A stretch of 64,000 bases of DNA. Origin: Microbacterium sp. ABRD28. GTDB lineage: Bacteria; Actinomycetota; Actinomycetes; Actinomycetales; Microbacteriaceae. Shown here piece after piece: positions 1-7,830 of this stretch (positions are counted from its first letter, which is position 1; each line of letters begins with the position of its first letter). The position numbers and the translations under genes were made by a program. The notes under the pieces are model-generated. The model had not been told where the DNA came from and did no database searches. It saw only the letters and a list, made by a program, of their open reading frames with translations. The DNA lies in the NCBI RefSeq assembly GCF_003850245.1, contig NZ_CP031015.1:1736001-1800000 (forward strand), written 5' to 3'.

Positions 1-492
1 GATTGCGGTGCCGCCGAGCACGAGACCGTAGACCGCCACCGGGAGCAGCAGCGCGCCGAGGTGCGGCCAGAGCGTCGCGAGGAGGACTCCCCACCAGAGG
101 GCGTACACGACGGCCCACGGTGGCACCGGATTCCGCGAGAGAAGGCGCCAGAACAGCACGATGTAGGCCACGTGCGCCAGGCCGAAGCAGAGGAGCATCA
201 TCGGGACGGTCGGCGCGAACGGGAAGAACGTGCCCGCGCCGTCTCCGAGCCACGAGAGACCGAGCGCGGTGAGGAGCAGGATGACGGGGGTTCGGGCGAG
301 CGCACCCCGGAGAGCCCAGGCGACGCCGACGGCCAGAAGGGGCATGAGGAGAAGCTTGGTCGGCGCGGCGACCGCCGACGCGCCGGCTGTCAAGGAGATG
401 ACGTGGACGGCCGCGACCAGCGCATACGGAGTGAACGGGACGAGGAGGTGGCCGAGGGTCGTCGGGGGCGGGGGAGTCCGCGTCGAGGCCAT
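1..492 (-). CDS. YhhN family membrane protein (partial)
   Basis: The gene runs off the left edge, so only the first 164 codons are present. It resembles the YhhN/TMEM86 family of polytopic membrane proteins, whose characterised animal members hydrolyse lysoplasmalogen; the bacterial substrate is less certain. The visible protein is almost entirely hydrophobic, with about five membrane segments. It carries the family landmarks PTKLLLMPLL (Lys46), LSWLGDGAG (Gly83-Asp84) and FGLAHVAY (His107, Tyr110). I chose the ATG at 492-490 because a TACTCT box (bases 504-499 read on the minus strand) lies 6 nt upstream, the leaderless layout seen repeatedly here. It is divergent from tRNA-Pro. The family call is fairly confident; the function is inferred. 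Confidence 0.75.
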   Translation of the reverse strand, partial: MASTRTPPPPTTLGHLLVPFTPYALVAAVHVISLTAGASAVAAPTKLLLMPLLAVGVAWALRGALARTPVILLLTALGLSWLGDGAGTFFPFAPTVPMMLLCFGLAHVAYIVLFWRLLSRNPVPPWAVVYALWWGVLLATLWPHLGALLLPVAVYGLVLGGTAI

Positions 493-589
493 GGAGGGAG
501 AGTACCGGCCGCACCGTGCTCACGCGCGTTCGCGAGCGCTCCGACGAGCCGGTAGGATGGGGGAGTTGTCCGCGTTTCGGCGGGGACAT

Positions 590-663
<74 letters not shown>

Positions 664-665
664 CC

Positions 666-709
666 GGAATGCGAAAGGGTCGGCCGAATGGCCGGCCCTT
701 TCGCATTCC
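666..709 (+). terminator. Strong hairpin after tRNA-Pro
   Basis: A 20-bp stem (GGAATGCGAAAGGG outer arm, one G-T wobble further in) closes a 4-nt loop GAAT. It starts 2 nt after the tRNA discriminator base. There is no T-tract, so it may act as a 3'-end processing or stability element or a U-less terminator. The same hairpin recurs at 800-843. Confidence 0.7.
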
Positions 710-799
710 TCGGCGTGGTGTCTGGCGGGGTCCTCGCCGCCGGAGGCTCCGACCGTCGCGAAGCGGCGGGTGGAGTGGGCGGTGGGGCGCATCCCGACC

Positions 800-843
800 G
801 GAATGCGAAAGGGTCGGCCGAATGGCCGGCCCTTTCGCATTCC
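800..843 (+). terminator. Second copy of the tRNA-Pro hairpin
   Basis: An exact copy of the 44-nt hairpin at 666-709, carried in the second 134-bp unit. It has a 20-bp stem with one wobble pair and loop GAAT. If the first hairpin is read through, this would be a back-up. Confidence 0.65.
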
Positions 844-948
844 TCGGCGTAGTGTCTGGCGGGGTCCTCGCCGCCGGAGGCTCCGACCGTCGCGAAGCGG
901 CGGGTGGAGTGGGCGGTGGGGCGCATTCCTCGGCGTGGTGTCTGGCGG

Positions 949-1078
949 CACCCCACCACGGAGCGCGACCCGTCGATTTCTGCGGTCCGTTCGAGGAGGG
1001 AGCCGCACTTTCTGACGGGTCGGGGCGCGAGGGGGAGGCTCCCGCCCGTCCCGGGCGGCGCCGCTCCGTCGATGGCCG
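949..1078. other. Intergenic remainder, nothing identified
   Basis: Non-coding stretch between the duplication and the minus-strand old yellow enzyme gene. It is GC-rich with short C- and G-runs that could pair weakly. I see no credible gene, and no clean terminator or promoter. Confidence 0.5.
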
Positions 1079-2167
1079 CTAGGCCGCGCGATCAGCCTTC
1101 AGCGTCGGATAGTCGGTGTAGCCGCGCTCGTCGGGGCCGTAGACGGTCGCCTGGTCCACGGGGTTCTCCTCGGCGCCCCGTTCCCACCGCTCTACGAGGT
1201 CGGGGTTTGCGATCGCCGGGCGACCGACGGCCACGAGGTCGGCGACGCCGTCCCCGACGGTGCGGATCGCCTCGTCGCGGGTCGTCACGCGACCGAAGCC
1301 GGTGTTGGCGATGAAGGTGCCGCCGAAAGCCCGTCGAAGCTCCTGCGGGAGATCATCGGCGGGGTTCTCGTGAAGGATGCTGAGGTACGCGAGGTCGAGA
1401 GGGGCAAGGCCCTCGACGAGCGCGAGATAGGTGGCCCGGGTCTCGTCGGCATCGTGCTCCCACACGTCCTGGATGTTGTGCGCGGGCGAGATGCGGATGC
1501 CGACGCGCTCGCCGCCGACCTCCGCCGCGACGGCCTGGGCGACCTCGATGACGAACCGCGCGCGTTCGGCCGGAGACCCGCCGTACCCGTCCTCACGCCG
1601 GTTGGACGCCGGCGAGAGGAACTCGTGGAGCAGGTACCCGTTGGCGGCGTGCAGTTCGACCCCGTCGATCCCGGCGTCGACGGCGCGGCGCGCGGCGGCG
1701 ACGAACTCCTCCCGCACCGCCTCGAGCTCGGCGGTGTCGAGTGCGTGCGGCACCGGGAAGTCGACCTTCGATCCGTCGGCCAGCCGCGTCTGGCCCTCGA
1801 TGGCGATCGCCGACGGCGCGACGATGCGCGGGGTTCCGGTGATTCCGGGGTGCGAGACCCGTCCACCGTGCATCAGCTGCATGAAGACGGTGCCCCCTGC
1901 CGCGTGCACGGCCGACGCGACGCGTGCCCATCCCTCGGCCTGCGTCGTGCCGGCGATGCCCGGCTGACCCGGGTAGGCCTTGGACTCCGCACTCGGGAAC
2001 ACCCCCTCGGTGACCAGCAGGCCGATGCCGGCACGCTGCGCGTAGTACTCGGCGACCAGGTCGCCGGGCACACCGTTCTCGTCGGCCCGCAGACGTGTCA
2101 TCGGCGCCAGCGAGAGGCGGTTCTGCACCGTGAAGGATCCGACGGTGGTGGGGGAGAAGAGAGTCAC
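1079..2167 (-). CDS. Alkene reductase, old yellow enzyme family
   Basis: An FMN-dependent ene-reductase of the NemA/OYE family, which uses NADPH to reduce activated C=C bonds of enals, enones, maleimides or nitro compounds. The 362-aa length is typical of a complete TIM barrel. The substrate-anion pair His173 and Asn176 (HAANGY) is followed by the expected proton-donor Tyr178. The HEFLSPASN and NRREDGYGGS segments are classical OYE sequence. I chose the GTG at 2167-2165, where the protein starts VTLFSPTTVGSF; AAAGGA lies about 10 nt upstream, and the longer reading adds a basic tail unlike the family. It is a single gene facing the tRNA. The physiological substrate cannot be told from sequence. 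Confidence 0.9.
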   Translation of the reverse strand: MTLFSPTTVGSFTVQNRLSLAPMTRLRADENGVPGDLVAEYYAQRAGIGLLVTEGVFPSAESKAYPGQPGIAGTTQAEGWARVASAVHAAGGTVFMQLMHGGRVSHPGITGTPRIVAPSAIAIEGQTRLADGSKVDFPVPHALDTAELEAVREEFVAAARRAVDAGIDGVELHAANGYLLHEFLSPASNRREDGYGGSPAERARFVIEVAQAVAAEVGGERVGIRISPAHNIQDVWEHDADETRATYLALVEGLAPLDLAYLSILHENPADDLPQELRRAFGGTFIANTGFGRVTTRDEAIRTVGDGVADLVAVGRPAIANPDLVERWERGAEENPVDQATVYGPDERGYTDYPTLKADRAA

Positions 2168-2304
2168 GGGGGGATCGTCCTTTCGTCGACGGTGTTCCGG
2201 ATGACACCGTTCCGGGCGACCCAACCCCGTCGGCCCGCTCGCTATTCCCGAATGTCGTCCGCTTGGCGGGATGTCAAGCCCGCGGCATCCGTCCTCCGGC
2301 CCTC

Positions 2305-2310
2305 TACGGT
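2305..2310 (+). promoter_or_regulatory. -10 box TACGGT, leaderless start
   Basis: TACGGT ends 6 nt before the ATG at 2317, so transcription is predicted to start at or next to the start codon. No Shine-Dalgarno sequence is present. Confidence 0.5.
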
Positions 2311-2316
2311 GGGGTC

Positions 2317-2529
2317 ATGGTGACCCCGACCGAGGATGACGCGCAGCGCGCGAAAGACCGGCATGACCAGCTCACGCGAGCACCCGAGGCGACGGAGGCG
2401 GATGCCGCTCCTCGCATCCGTGTCAGCGACCACGACGGCGTCCGCCGCATCGACATCGACCCCGACGCCCCCGTGCGCCCGGGAATGGGACAGACCGGAC
2501 TCGACGACGACGGGTCCGACGCGAACTGA
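2317..2529 (+). CDS. Small acidic hypothetical protein
   Basis: Codes for 70 residues, rich in Asp, Glu and Arg, with no membrane segment and no recognised domain. It has an N-terminal helix-prone stretch (TEDDAQRAKDRHDQL) and a C-terminal part reading VSDHDGVRRIDIDPDAP that could form a short beta hairpin. I trust it moderately because the ATG is preceded at 6 nt by a TACGGT box and the codon pattern matches real genes nearby. It faces the MerR gene tail to tail, 13 bp apart. Function unknown; a spurious ORF remains possible. Confidence 0.55.
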   Translation: MVTPTEDDAQRAKDRHDQLTRAPEATEADAAPRIRVSDHDGVRRIDIDPDAPVRPGMGQTGLDDDGSDAN

Positions 2530-2542
2530 CCCCCCGGTGCGC

Positions 2543-3370
2543 TCAGCCGCCGGCTCGACGTCTGGCGACAGGCGCCTGCAGCTCGGTGACCCAATTCGGT
2601 CCTGGATCGTGGCCGTCGGCGACAAGGTAGACCTCTCGGGTGGGGCCGATGATGCGGTACCCATCGGCGACCACCTGTTCCATGAGCGTGGCCCAGCTCT
2701 CCCCGATCGCCTCCAGCTCACCGAGATGAATCATGGTCGCCGCCTCCGCGACCTCGGGGAGAGCAATGATGTCGTACCCCGCACCGGGTGTCGGATGGTC
2801 TTCGGCGATGTACGACACCGAGACCGTGAGGTGGTCATCGGCGGGTTCGTACCAGAAAATCCCTGGTTCGATCAGCGGGCGTCCCGCCGCGGTCAGAGCG
2901 TCGTCGAGCTGAGCGACGAGAGGGCCAACGACGGGGCCGACGTGTTCCGGCCCGCTGCCGGGGGCGACGGTGCGGGCCGCGTAGACGGTGACGGGCTCGA
3001 CGCGCCGATAGGCGACTGAGGACATGGTCTCTCCGTTCAGGTGTCGGAGTCGCCGCTCGATCCGGTCGAGACGTGCGCGGTCGTCTGCTACGGATGCTTC
3101 GAGCTGCGCGCGACGCTCGACGAGCAGCGTTCGCAAGTCGGCATCCGGCTCGCTCGATCGGGCCAGGGTCGTGATGCGGTCCAGCCCGACACCGAGGTCT
3201 CGTAACTCGACAATCCGGATCAACAGCGGCAATTGCTCCGTCGCGTAACGCCGATAGCCGGTGTGCGCATCCACGCTCGCAGGCACGAGCAGACCGATGG
3301 CGTCGTAGTGGCGCAGCATCCGCACGCTCACCCGTCCCAGGGCGGCGAATTCTCCGATCGAGTAGTGCAT
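2543..3370 (-). CDS. MerR family regulator with GyrI-like effector domain
   Basis: A 275-aa transcription factor of the BmrR type. Residues 1-70 form the MerR winged helix (MHYSIGEFAALGRVSVRMLRHY... with GYRRY), residues about 75-115 the dimerising coiled coil, and residues from about 118 a GyrI-like small-molecule-binding domain. Such proteins usually sense hydrophobic cations or drugs and activate efflux or detoxification genes. The start is ATG 3370-3368; a longer upstream reading lacks the canonical MerR N terminus. The gene is divergent from the ArsR regulator. Its target is not obvious because no efflux pump lies next to it. Family call is firm, ligand unknown. Confidence 0.88.
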   Translation of the reverse strand: MHYSIGEFAALGRVSVRMLRHYDAIGLLVPASVDAHTGYRRYATEQLPLLIRIVELRDLGVGLDRITTLARSSEPDADLRTLLVERRAQLEASVADDRARLDRIERRLRHLNGETMSSVAYRRVEPVTVYAARTVAPGSGPEHVGPVVGPLVAQLDDALTAAGRPLIEPGIFWYEPADDHLTVSVSYIAEDHPTPGAGYDIIALPEVAEAATMIHLGELEAIGESWATLMEQVVADGYRIIGPTREVYLVADGHDPGPNWVTELQAPVARRRAGG

Positions 3371-3428
3371 GACGGAGTCCACACTCGACCATGACACAGT
3401 GTGAGGGTCAAACCGAGATCCCGAGATC

Positions 3429-3458
3429 TTGACAGGCAAGTGATCACTTGCCTATTGT
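3429..3458 (+). promoter_or_regulatory. Promoter of the ArsR-VOC operon
   Basis: Near-consensus sigma-70-type promoter: -35 TTGACA (3429-3434), 18-bp spacer, -10 TATTGT (3453-3458). The predicted start lies at or beside the GTG at 3465, giving a leaderless transcript. The spacer is filled by a perfect palindrome. Confidence 0.85.
3434..3453. promoter_or_regulatory. Operator palindrome for the ArsR regulator
   Basis: A perfect 20-bp palindrome, AGGCAAGTGATCACTTGCCT, that occupies exactly the spacer between the -35 and -10 boxes. Its position just before an ArsR-type gene argues for autorepression: a dimer bound here would exclude RNA polymerase. The operator role is inferred; the palindrome itself is exact. 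Confidence 0.8.
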
Positions 3459-3464
3459 GCCGGT

Positions 3465-3731
3465 GTGGCCGACGTGTACCGGGCGATCGCCGATCCGACC
3501 CGCCGTCAGATCCTCGACCTGCTCGCGGGAGGCGAGGAGATGACGCTCTTCGAGATCTGCACCCGGCTCGTCGCCGCGGGCACGACCTCGTCTCGGCAGG
3601 CCGTGTCGCAGCACCTGGCCGTTCTCGAAGAGTGCGACCTCGTGCACACGGCACGCGTCGGCCGCACGAAGATCCACCGGATGCACCGCGAGCCGCTGCG
3701 CGAGATCGCCGCGCGATGGCCTCTCGAATGA
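3465..3731 (+). CDS. ArsR family winged-helix repressor
   Basis: An 88-residue single-domain repressor of the ArsR/SdpR type. It opens with VADVYRAIADPTRRQILDLL, the usual first helices of the fold. The recognition helix lies around SSRQAVSQHLAVLEECDLV (about residues 45-64), followed by the beta wing VGRTKIHRM. No cysteine metal-binding pair of the classical ArsR/SmtB type is visible, so it is probably not an arsenic or zinc sensor. I use the GTG at 3465, which the promoter places at the 5' end of the mRNA. The VOC gene follows 12 bp later, so the two probably form an autoregulated operon. Confidence 0.88.
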   Translation: MADVYRAIADPTRRQILDLLAGGEEMTLFEICTRLVAAGTTSSRQAVSQHLAVLEECDLVHTARVGRTKIHRMHREPLREIAARWPLE

Positions 3732-3743
3732 CAGGAGACAGTG

Positions 3744-4139
3744 ATGGTGAAGGCACGGCTGCATGTGATGAGTGTGTTCGTCGACGACCAGGAGAAGGCG
3801 CTGCGGTTCTACACCGACAGGCTCGGATTCGTCGTCAAGAACGACATCCCGCTCGGGGAGTACCGCTGGTTGACCGTCGTGGGCAGCGATGCACCCGACG
3901 GGGTCGAGCTGCTTCTGGAGCCCGACGAGAATCCTGCGGCGCAGGAGTACACGCGCGCGCTCGCCGAGCAGGGGATCCCCGCGGCGTCGTTCACCGTCGA
4001 CGATGTCGATGTCGCTTACGACGAGCTCGTCGCCGCAGGGGTGACGTTCCTGCAGGCTCCGACGACCGGAGGGCCCGTGCGGACGGCGGTGCTGGATGAC
4101 ACCTGCGGAAACCTCGTGCAGTTGGTGAGCCCGGCGTGA
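3744..4139 (+). CDS. VOC family protein (glyoxalase/bleomycin resistance fold)
   Basis: 131 residues forming a vicinal-oxygen-chelate module: a first beta-alpha-beta unit starting MVKARLHVMSVFVDDQ with the typical RFYTDRLGF, and a second around SFTVDDVDVAYDELVAAGV, ending with GNLVQLVSPA. Such proteins bind a metal and act on, or sequester, small molecules. The usual final metal ligand Glu appears replaced by Gln in VQLV, so catalysis is uncertain. The ATG at 3744 has AGGAG six bases upstream (3733-3737). Downstream of and co-transcribed with the ArsR gene, and overlapping the next gene by 4 bp. VOC partners of ArsR proteins are common, but the substrate is unknown. Confidence 0.85.
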   Translation: MVKARLHVMSVFVDDQEKALRFYTDRLGFVVKNDIPLGEYRWLTVVGSDAPDGVELLLEPDENPAAQEYTRALAEQGIPAASFTVDDVDVAYDELVAAGVTFLQAPTTGGPVRTAVLDDTCGNLVQLVSPA

Positions 4140-4507
4140 TCGGCGGAAAGGGCGACATCCCGCAGAACCCGAACACCCGTGGTTCGGTGCCGATCGAGCC
4201 GCAGACCGCCGAGGAGCTCATGCGATCGCGATTCCGGGCGTTCCGCGACGGCGACGCGACCTGGCTGCTGCGCACCTGGCATCCCTCGACGCGGCCCGAG
4301 ACACTGGACCTCGATGACAACCCCCTCTGGCGGGGCCTGCAGATCGTCGACACCGTCGGGGGCGGCCTCGACGACGCCGAGGGCATCGTCGAATTCCGCG
4401 CCACGTACCGAACCGACGACGGCGTCGGCATCCTTCACGAGCGGTCGCGGTTCGTCCGCGAACGCGGCCGGTGGTTCTACGTCGACGGGGATGTCCGCGC
4501 CAGCTGA
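4136..4507 (+). CDS. YchJ-like NTF2-fold protein
   Basis: 123 residues resembling the middle NTF2-like domain of YchJ proteins: EELMRSRFRAFRDGDATWLLRTWHPSTRP, then a beta-rich half (GIVEFRATYRTDDGVGILHERSRFVRERGRWFYVDGDV). The zinc-binding SEC-C motifs that flank this domain in full-length YchJ are absent, so it is a stand-alone domain. It starts at a GTG that overlaps the TGA of the VOC gene (GTGA), implying translational coupling and membership of the same operon. No catalytic function is established for the family. Confidence 0.75.
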   Translation: MIGGKGDIPQNPNTRGSVPIEPQTAEELMRSRFRAFRDGDATWLLRTWHPSTRPETLDLDDNPLWRGLQIVDTVGGGLDDAEGIVEFRATYRTDDGVGILHERSRFVRERGRWFYVDGDVRAS

Positions 4508-4546
4508 TGCGGCCCGCGCACCGGCGGCAGCATCCACACTGGAGGC

Positions 4547-5116
4547 ATGGGATTCCGCGCCGACGAACTCGAGCGATTCCGCGATGAGACGGTGCCCGAC
4601 CTCCTTCCCGAACGGCTGCGGCTGCTGTTCGTCGGGATCAATCCGGGGTTGTGGACGGCTGCGACGGGAGCCCACTTCGCCCGCCCCGGCAACAGGTTCT
4701 ACCCCGCGCTCGTCGCGGCGGGCATCCTGCCGCACCTCCCCAGCATCACCGACGACGGGATGGCGCGCGAGGACCGGGAGATGCTCGTGCGGCAGGGCAT
4801 CGGCATCACGAACCTGGTGCGGCGCGCCACAGCCCGCGCTGACGAGCTTTCGCGTGAGGAGCTTCGCGCAGGCGCTCGCGCCCTGACGGCACTGGTCGCC
4901 GCGCGGCACCCCCCGGTCGTCGCCGTCGTCGGGCTCACCGCCTACCGTCAGGGCTTCGGCCGGCCCCGCGCCGTCAGCGGCGAGCAGCCCGAGCAGCTCG
5001 CGGGGGCCCGGCTGTGGGTGGTGCCCAACCCGAGCGGGCTCAACGCCCATGACACCGTCGATTCGCTCGCCCGCGCGTACGCCGAGCCGGCCCGTGCGGC
5101 GGGGGTGGTCGCGTGA
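4547..5116 (+). CDS. mug: G/U mismatch-specific uracil-DNA glycosylase
   Basis: A 189-aa protein of the MUG branch of the uracil-DNA glycosylase superfamily. It removes uracil or ethenocytosine opposite guanine, starting base-excision repair. Motif 1 is GINPGLWTA (30-38), where Asn replaces the Asp of family-1 enzymes; motif 2 is NPSGLNAH (161-168), matching the NPSGLN signature of E. coli Mug. FYPAL (51-55) follows the PGNR substrate loop. The ATG is at 4547; CACACT lies 6 nt upstream and GGAGG almost touches the start, so it may be leaderless. It overlaps the L,D-transpeptidase gene by 4 bp. Confidence 0.9.
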   Translation: MGFRADELERFRDETVPDLLPERLRLLFVGINPGLWTAATGAHFARPGNRFYPALVAAGILPHLPSITDDGMAREDREMLVRQGIGITNLVRRATARADELSREELRAGARALTALVAARHPPVVAVVGLTAYRQGFGRPRAVSGEQPEQLAGARLWVVPNPSGLNAHDTVDSLARAYAEPARAAGVVA

Positions 5117-6081
5117 ACGCAGTTGCACCACCGCCCCCGCCGACAGAACATGGGGGAGTGAGCGCATCACCGGACACCGGCCCCCCATCGCCGCGCGCCT
5201 GGATCGCGGTGGCGATCGGTGTCGTCATCGTCGCGGCCGGATTCACCGGAGCATGGCTCTTGCGCCCCGAGGCCACGCCGGTCGCGGCTCCGGTCCCCAC
5301 GCCGACGGTGGTCACACCATCGGCCACGCCGACTCCTGTGGCGACACCGACGCCTGCCCCGGTCGGATTCGCCGCGAACACCGCGTCGTACGACCTCGGC
5401 ACCCTGCCGCAGGTGGATGTGTTCGCCGTCCTCCCGCAACTGCCCGTCGACGCCGATCCGGCGAGCGCCCCGACGGGGGAGGTCGTCACCGCCGCCGGTG
5501 CAGGGGCGCCCGTCTTCGCCGATCCCGCCGGCGATCCCGTCGCCGTCCTCCCGGCCGACTACGTCTACGGGGGTACCACCGTCCCCGTCATCGAGCGTCA
5601 GGAGCACTGGGTCCGGGTGCTTCTGACCGGACGTCAGGCGACGCCTTCGACGGGGAACCCGAGTCAGCTCACCGGGTGGCTGCGGGCGCAAGACGTCACC
5701 TTCGCCGCGGTGGACGCGAGGGTCGAGGTGTCGCTCTCGGCACGCACGATCGACATCGTGCGCCCCGGCGGCAGCGAACGCATCGCCACCGACTTCGGCT
5801 CGGGCGTGGAAGGGACCCCGACGCCGACCGGGCGCTCGTTCATCATGACCACCCGTGTCGAGCCTTCCTTCGGATACACCCGCGGCTACCCACTGGTGTA
5901 CCTCTCGGTGCAGTCGCCGACCCTCGACGGATTCGGCGGAGCCGATGTCGCGATCACCGCCTTCCACTACCACGACGCGCGTTCGGGGGCCATCTCGAAC
6001 GGGTGCATCCGGCTCGACCCCGCAGCCATCGAGAAGCTCGCCGAGCTGCCGATGGGAACGCCCGTCCTCATCCTCCCCTGA
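5113..6081 (+). CDS. L,D-transpeptidase (YkuD) with N-terminal membrane anchor
   Basis: 322 residues. A short cytoplasmic, proline-rich N terminus is followed by one membrane segment (about 30-50), a Pro/Thr-rich linker (about 53-85), a region resembling a bacterial SH3 module (PVFADPAGDPVAVLP to GWLRAQDVTF), and a C-terminal YkuD domain. The catalytic cysteine is Cys298 in SNGCIRL, with the upstream histidine in FHYHDARSG. The enzyme would form or edit 3-3 cross-links, or attach proteins to peptidoglycan, outside the membrane. The GTG at 5113 overlaps the mug TGA; a GTG at 5158 is an alternative but would sit directly on a G-rich stretch. Family call firm. Confidence 0.9.
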   Translation: MNAVAPPPPPTEHGGVSASPDTGPPSPRAWIAVAIGVVIVAAGFTGAWLLRPEATPVAAPVPTPTVVTPSATPTPVATPTPAPVGFAANTASYDLGTLPQVDVFAVLPQLPVDADPASAPTGEVVTAAGAGAPVFADPAGDPVAVLPADYVYGGTTVPVIERQEHWVRVLLTGRQATPSTGNPSQLTGWLRAQDVTFAAVDARVEVSLSARTIDIVRPGGSERIATDFGSGVEGTPTPTGRSFIMTTRVEPSFGYTRGYPLVYLSVQSPTLDGFGGADVAITAFHYHDARSGAISNGCIRLDPAAIEKLAELPMGTPVLILP

Positions 6082-6146
6082 CCCCGAATCCCGGGTGCCG
6101 GCCGCTACGCTGGCCACTGCTCCGCTCTCCCGAAAGGTCGTCTCCC

Positions 6147-7139
6147 ATGCAGCACCGTCCCCTCGGCCGCACCGGCCGCGACGTCTCGGCCATCGGCCTC
6201 GGCACCTGGCAGCTCGGCGCCGACTGGGGCGATGTCTCCGAGGACGACGCGCTCGCCGTCCTGGAGGCGTCGGTCGACCGGGGTGTGACCCTCTTCGACA
6301 CCGCAGACGTCTACGGCGACGGGCGGAGCGAATCGCTCATCGGACGATTCCTCGCCGCACGCCCCGGGCACGCGATCACCGTGGCGACGAAGATGGGGCG
6401 TCGCGTGGAGCAGAGGGCGGAGAACTACACGCCCGAGGCCTTCCGGGCCTGGAACGACCGTTCACGCGCCAATCTGGGCGTCGAGACCCTCGACCTCGTG
6501 CAGCTGCACTGCCCCCCGACCGAGGTAATCGAATCCGACGCGGTCTACGACGCCTTGGACGCGCTCGTCGCCGACGGCCGGATCGCCGCCTACGGGGTCT
6601 CCGTCGAGACCGTCGCGCAGGCGCTCGCCGCCATCGCACGACCGCACGTCACCAACATCCAGATCATCTTCAACCCGTTCCGTCTGAAGCCCCTCGACGA
6701 GGTGCTCCCTGCGGCGGCCGCTGCACAGGTGGCCGTCTTCGCGCGGGTGCCCCTGGCGTCGGGCCTGCTGTCGGGGAAGTACACCGCCGACACGACGTTC
6801 GCCGAGAACGACCATCGCAGCTACAACCGTCACGGTGAGGCGTTCGACCGCGGGGAGACCTTCTCGGGGGTCGACTACGAGATCGGTCTCGCCGCGGCAT
6901 CCGAACTGGCGCGTGCCCTGCCTGAGGGAGTGAGCCTCCCGGCGGCGACCCTCGCCTGGATCGCCTCGCAGCCCGGTGTCACCACCGTCATCCCGGGTGC
7001 GCGCAATGTCGCGCAGGCGACGTCGAACGCCGCGGCCGGTGCGCTGCTCGACGGTGGCGCCGATCTCAGCGGCTTCGACGCCGCCGTGCACGAGGTCTAC
7101 GACCGCCACCTGTGCGCAGCCATCCACCCGCTGTGGTGA
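6147..7139 (+). CDS. Aldo/keto reductase
   Basis: A complete 330-aa NADPH-dependent aldo/keto reductase. The catalytic tetrad is visible: Asp51 and Tyr56 (FDTADVYG), Lys82 (TKMG) and His121 (QLHCPP). C-terminal cofactor-binding segments include PLASGLLSGKY and VIPGARNVAQ. The closest described relatives are YajO/Tas-like AKRs, which reduce small aldehydes and ketones; the true substrate is unknown. The ATG at 6147 has AAAGG about 10 nt upstream (CGAAAGGTCGTCTCCC). It stands alone, 65 bp after the L,D-transpeptidase. Confidence 0.9.
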   Translation: MQHRPLGRTGRDVSAIGLGTWQLGADWGDVSEDDALAVLEASVDRGVTLFDTADVYGDGRSESLIGRFLAARPGHAITVATKMGRRVEQRAENYTPEAFRAWNDRSRANLGVETLDLVQLHCPPTEVIESDAVYDALDALVADGRIAAYGVSVETVAQALAAIARPHVTNIQIIFNPFRLKPLDEVLPAAAAAQVAVFARVPLASGLLSGKYTADTTFAENDHRSYNRHGEAFDRGETFSGVDYEIGLAAASELARALPEGVSLPAATLAWIASQPGVTTVIPGARNVAQATSNAAAGALLDGGADLSGFDAAVHEVYDRHLCAAIHPLW

Positions 7140-7210
7140 CCCGCGGCGCGCGATCCGGCGAGTTCTCCACAGCGACGGATGCTTCGCCGGGACGGCTTCC
7201 GCGGTTCTGT

Positions 7211-7216
7211 TAGCTT
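7211..7216 (+). promoter_or_regulatory. -10 box TAGCTT, leaderless start
   Basis: TAGCTT sits 7 nt before the GTG at 7224, with no Shine-Dalgarno sequence between them. It supports the short start chosen for the peptidase gene. Confidence 0.5.
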
Positions 7217-7223
7217 CGCTCGC

Positions 7224-7721
7224 GTGTCAACGGCTCTGGAGATCACGGCGTTCGCCTACCTCGGGGTGATCAGTGTCGTGCTCGCCGTCATCGATGTGCG
7301 CCACCATCGTCTGCCGAATCGGATCGTGCTGCCCAGCTACGGCGTCGGCGGAGCCCTTCTCCTGGGTGCGGTGCTCTTCGGAGCGCCGGCGCCCGCACTC
7401 GGGCGTGCCCTGGTCGGGATGATCGTCCTGTTCGGCTTCTACCTGCTGCTTCGCATCCTCTCCCGCCGGGGCCTCGGGGGTGGGGACGTCAAACTCGCCG
7501 GCGTCCTCGGGCTCTACCTCGGCTGGCTGGGGTGGGACGCCCTCGCGATCGGCGCTCTCGCCGGCTTCGTCGTCGGCGGCGCGACGGGCGTCCTCCTGAT
7601 GCTCGCCCGACGCGCCGACCGCCGCACCCGCATCGCCTTCGGGCCCGCGATGCTCATCGGCGCATGGCTCGTGATCGGAGTGAGCGTCGCCGGCACCGTC
7701 GCCGGGCCCGTGGTCGCATAA
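7224..7721 (+). CDS. A24 family prepilin-type peptidase
   Basis: A 165-aa polytopic membrane aspartyl protease of the type IV prepilin peptidase family. The two catalytic aspartates are Asp24 (VIDVRHHRLPN) and Asp88 in the GxGD motif (GGGDVKLAG, GGGD at 85-88). The N-terminal cysteine-rich methyltransferase domain of PilD is missing, so this is the short TadV/CpaA-like form that processes Flp or Tad pilins. No pilus genes lie in this window, so its substrate must be encoded elsewhere. I chose the GTG at 7224 because of the leaderless promoter; an ATG 45 nt upstream would add a basic, unsupported extension. Confidence 0.85.
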   Translation: MSTALEITAFAYLGVISVVLAVIDVRHHRLPNRIVLPSYGVGGALLLGAVLFGAPAPALGRALVGMIVLFGFYLLLRILSRRGLGGGDVKLAGVLGLYLGWLGWDALAIGALAGFVVGGATGVLLMLARRADRRTRIAFGPAMLIGAWLVIGVSVAGTVAGPVVA

Positions 7722-7830
7722 GCCCCTACCCTGCGCCCGGTCATTTCTCAACGGCCCCGACGCGGGTGGCGTCACCCCATAGTTTGTGGGTGGGACATCA
7801 GTCATCGACCGTCGACGGGGGACTCCGCCC

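Noticed and set aside
2242..2721. Minus-strand open frame opposite the small acidic gene (159 codons)
   Set aside because: Runs into the MerR gene out of frame, Arg/Ser-rich, no domain; a shadow frame.
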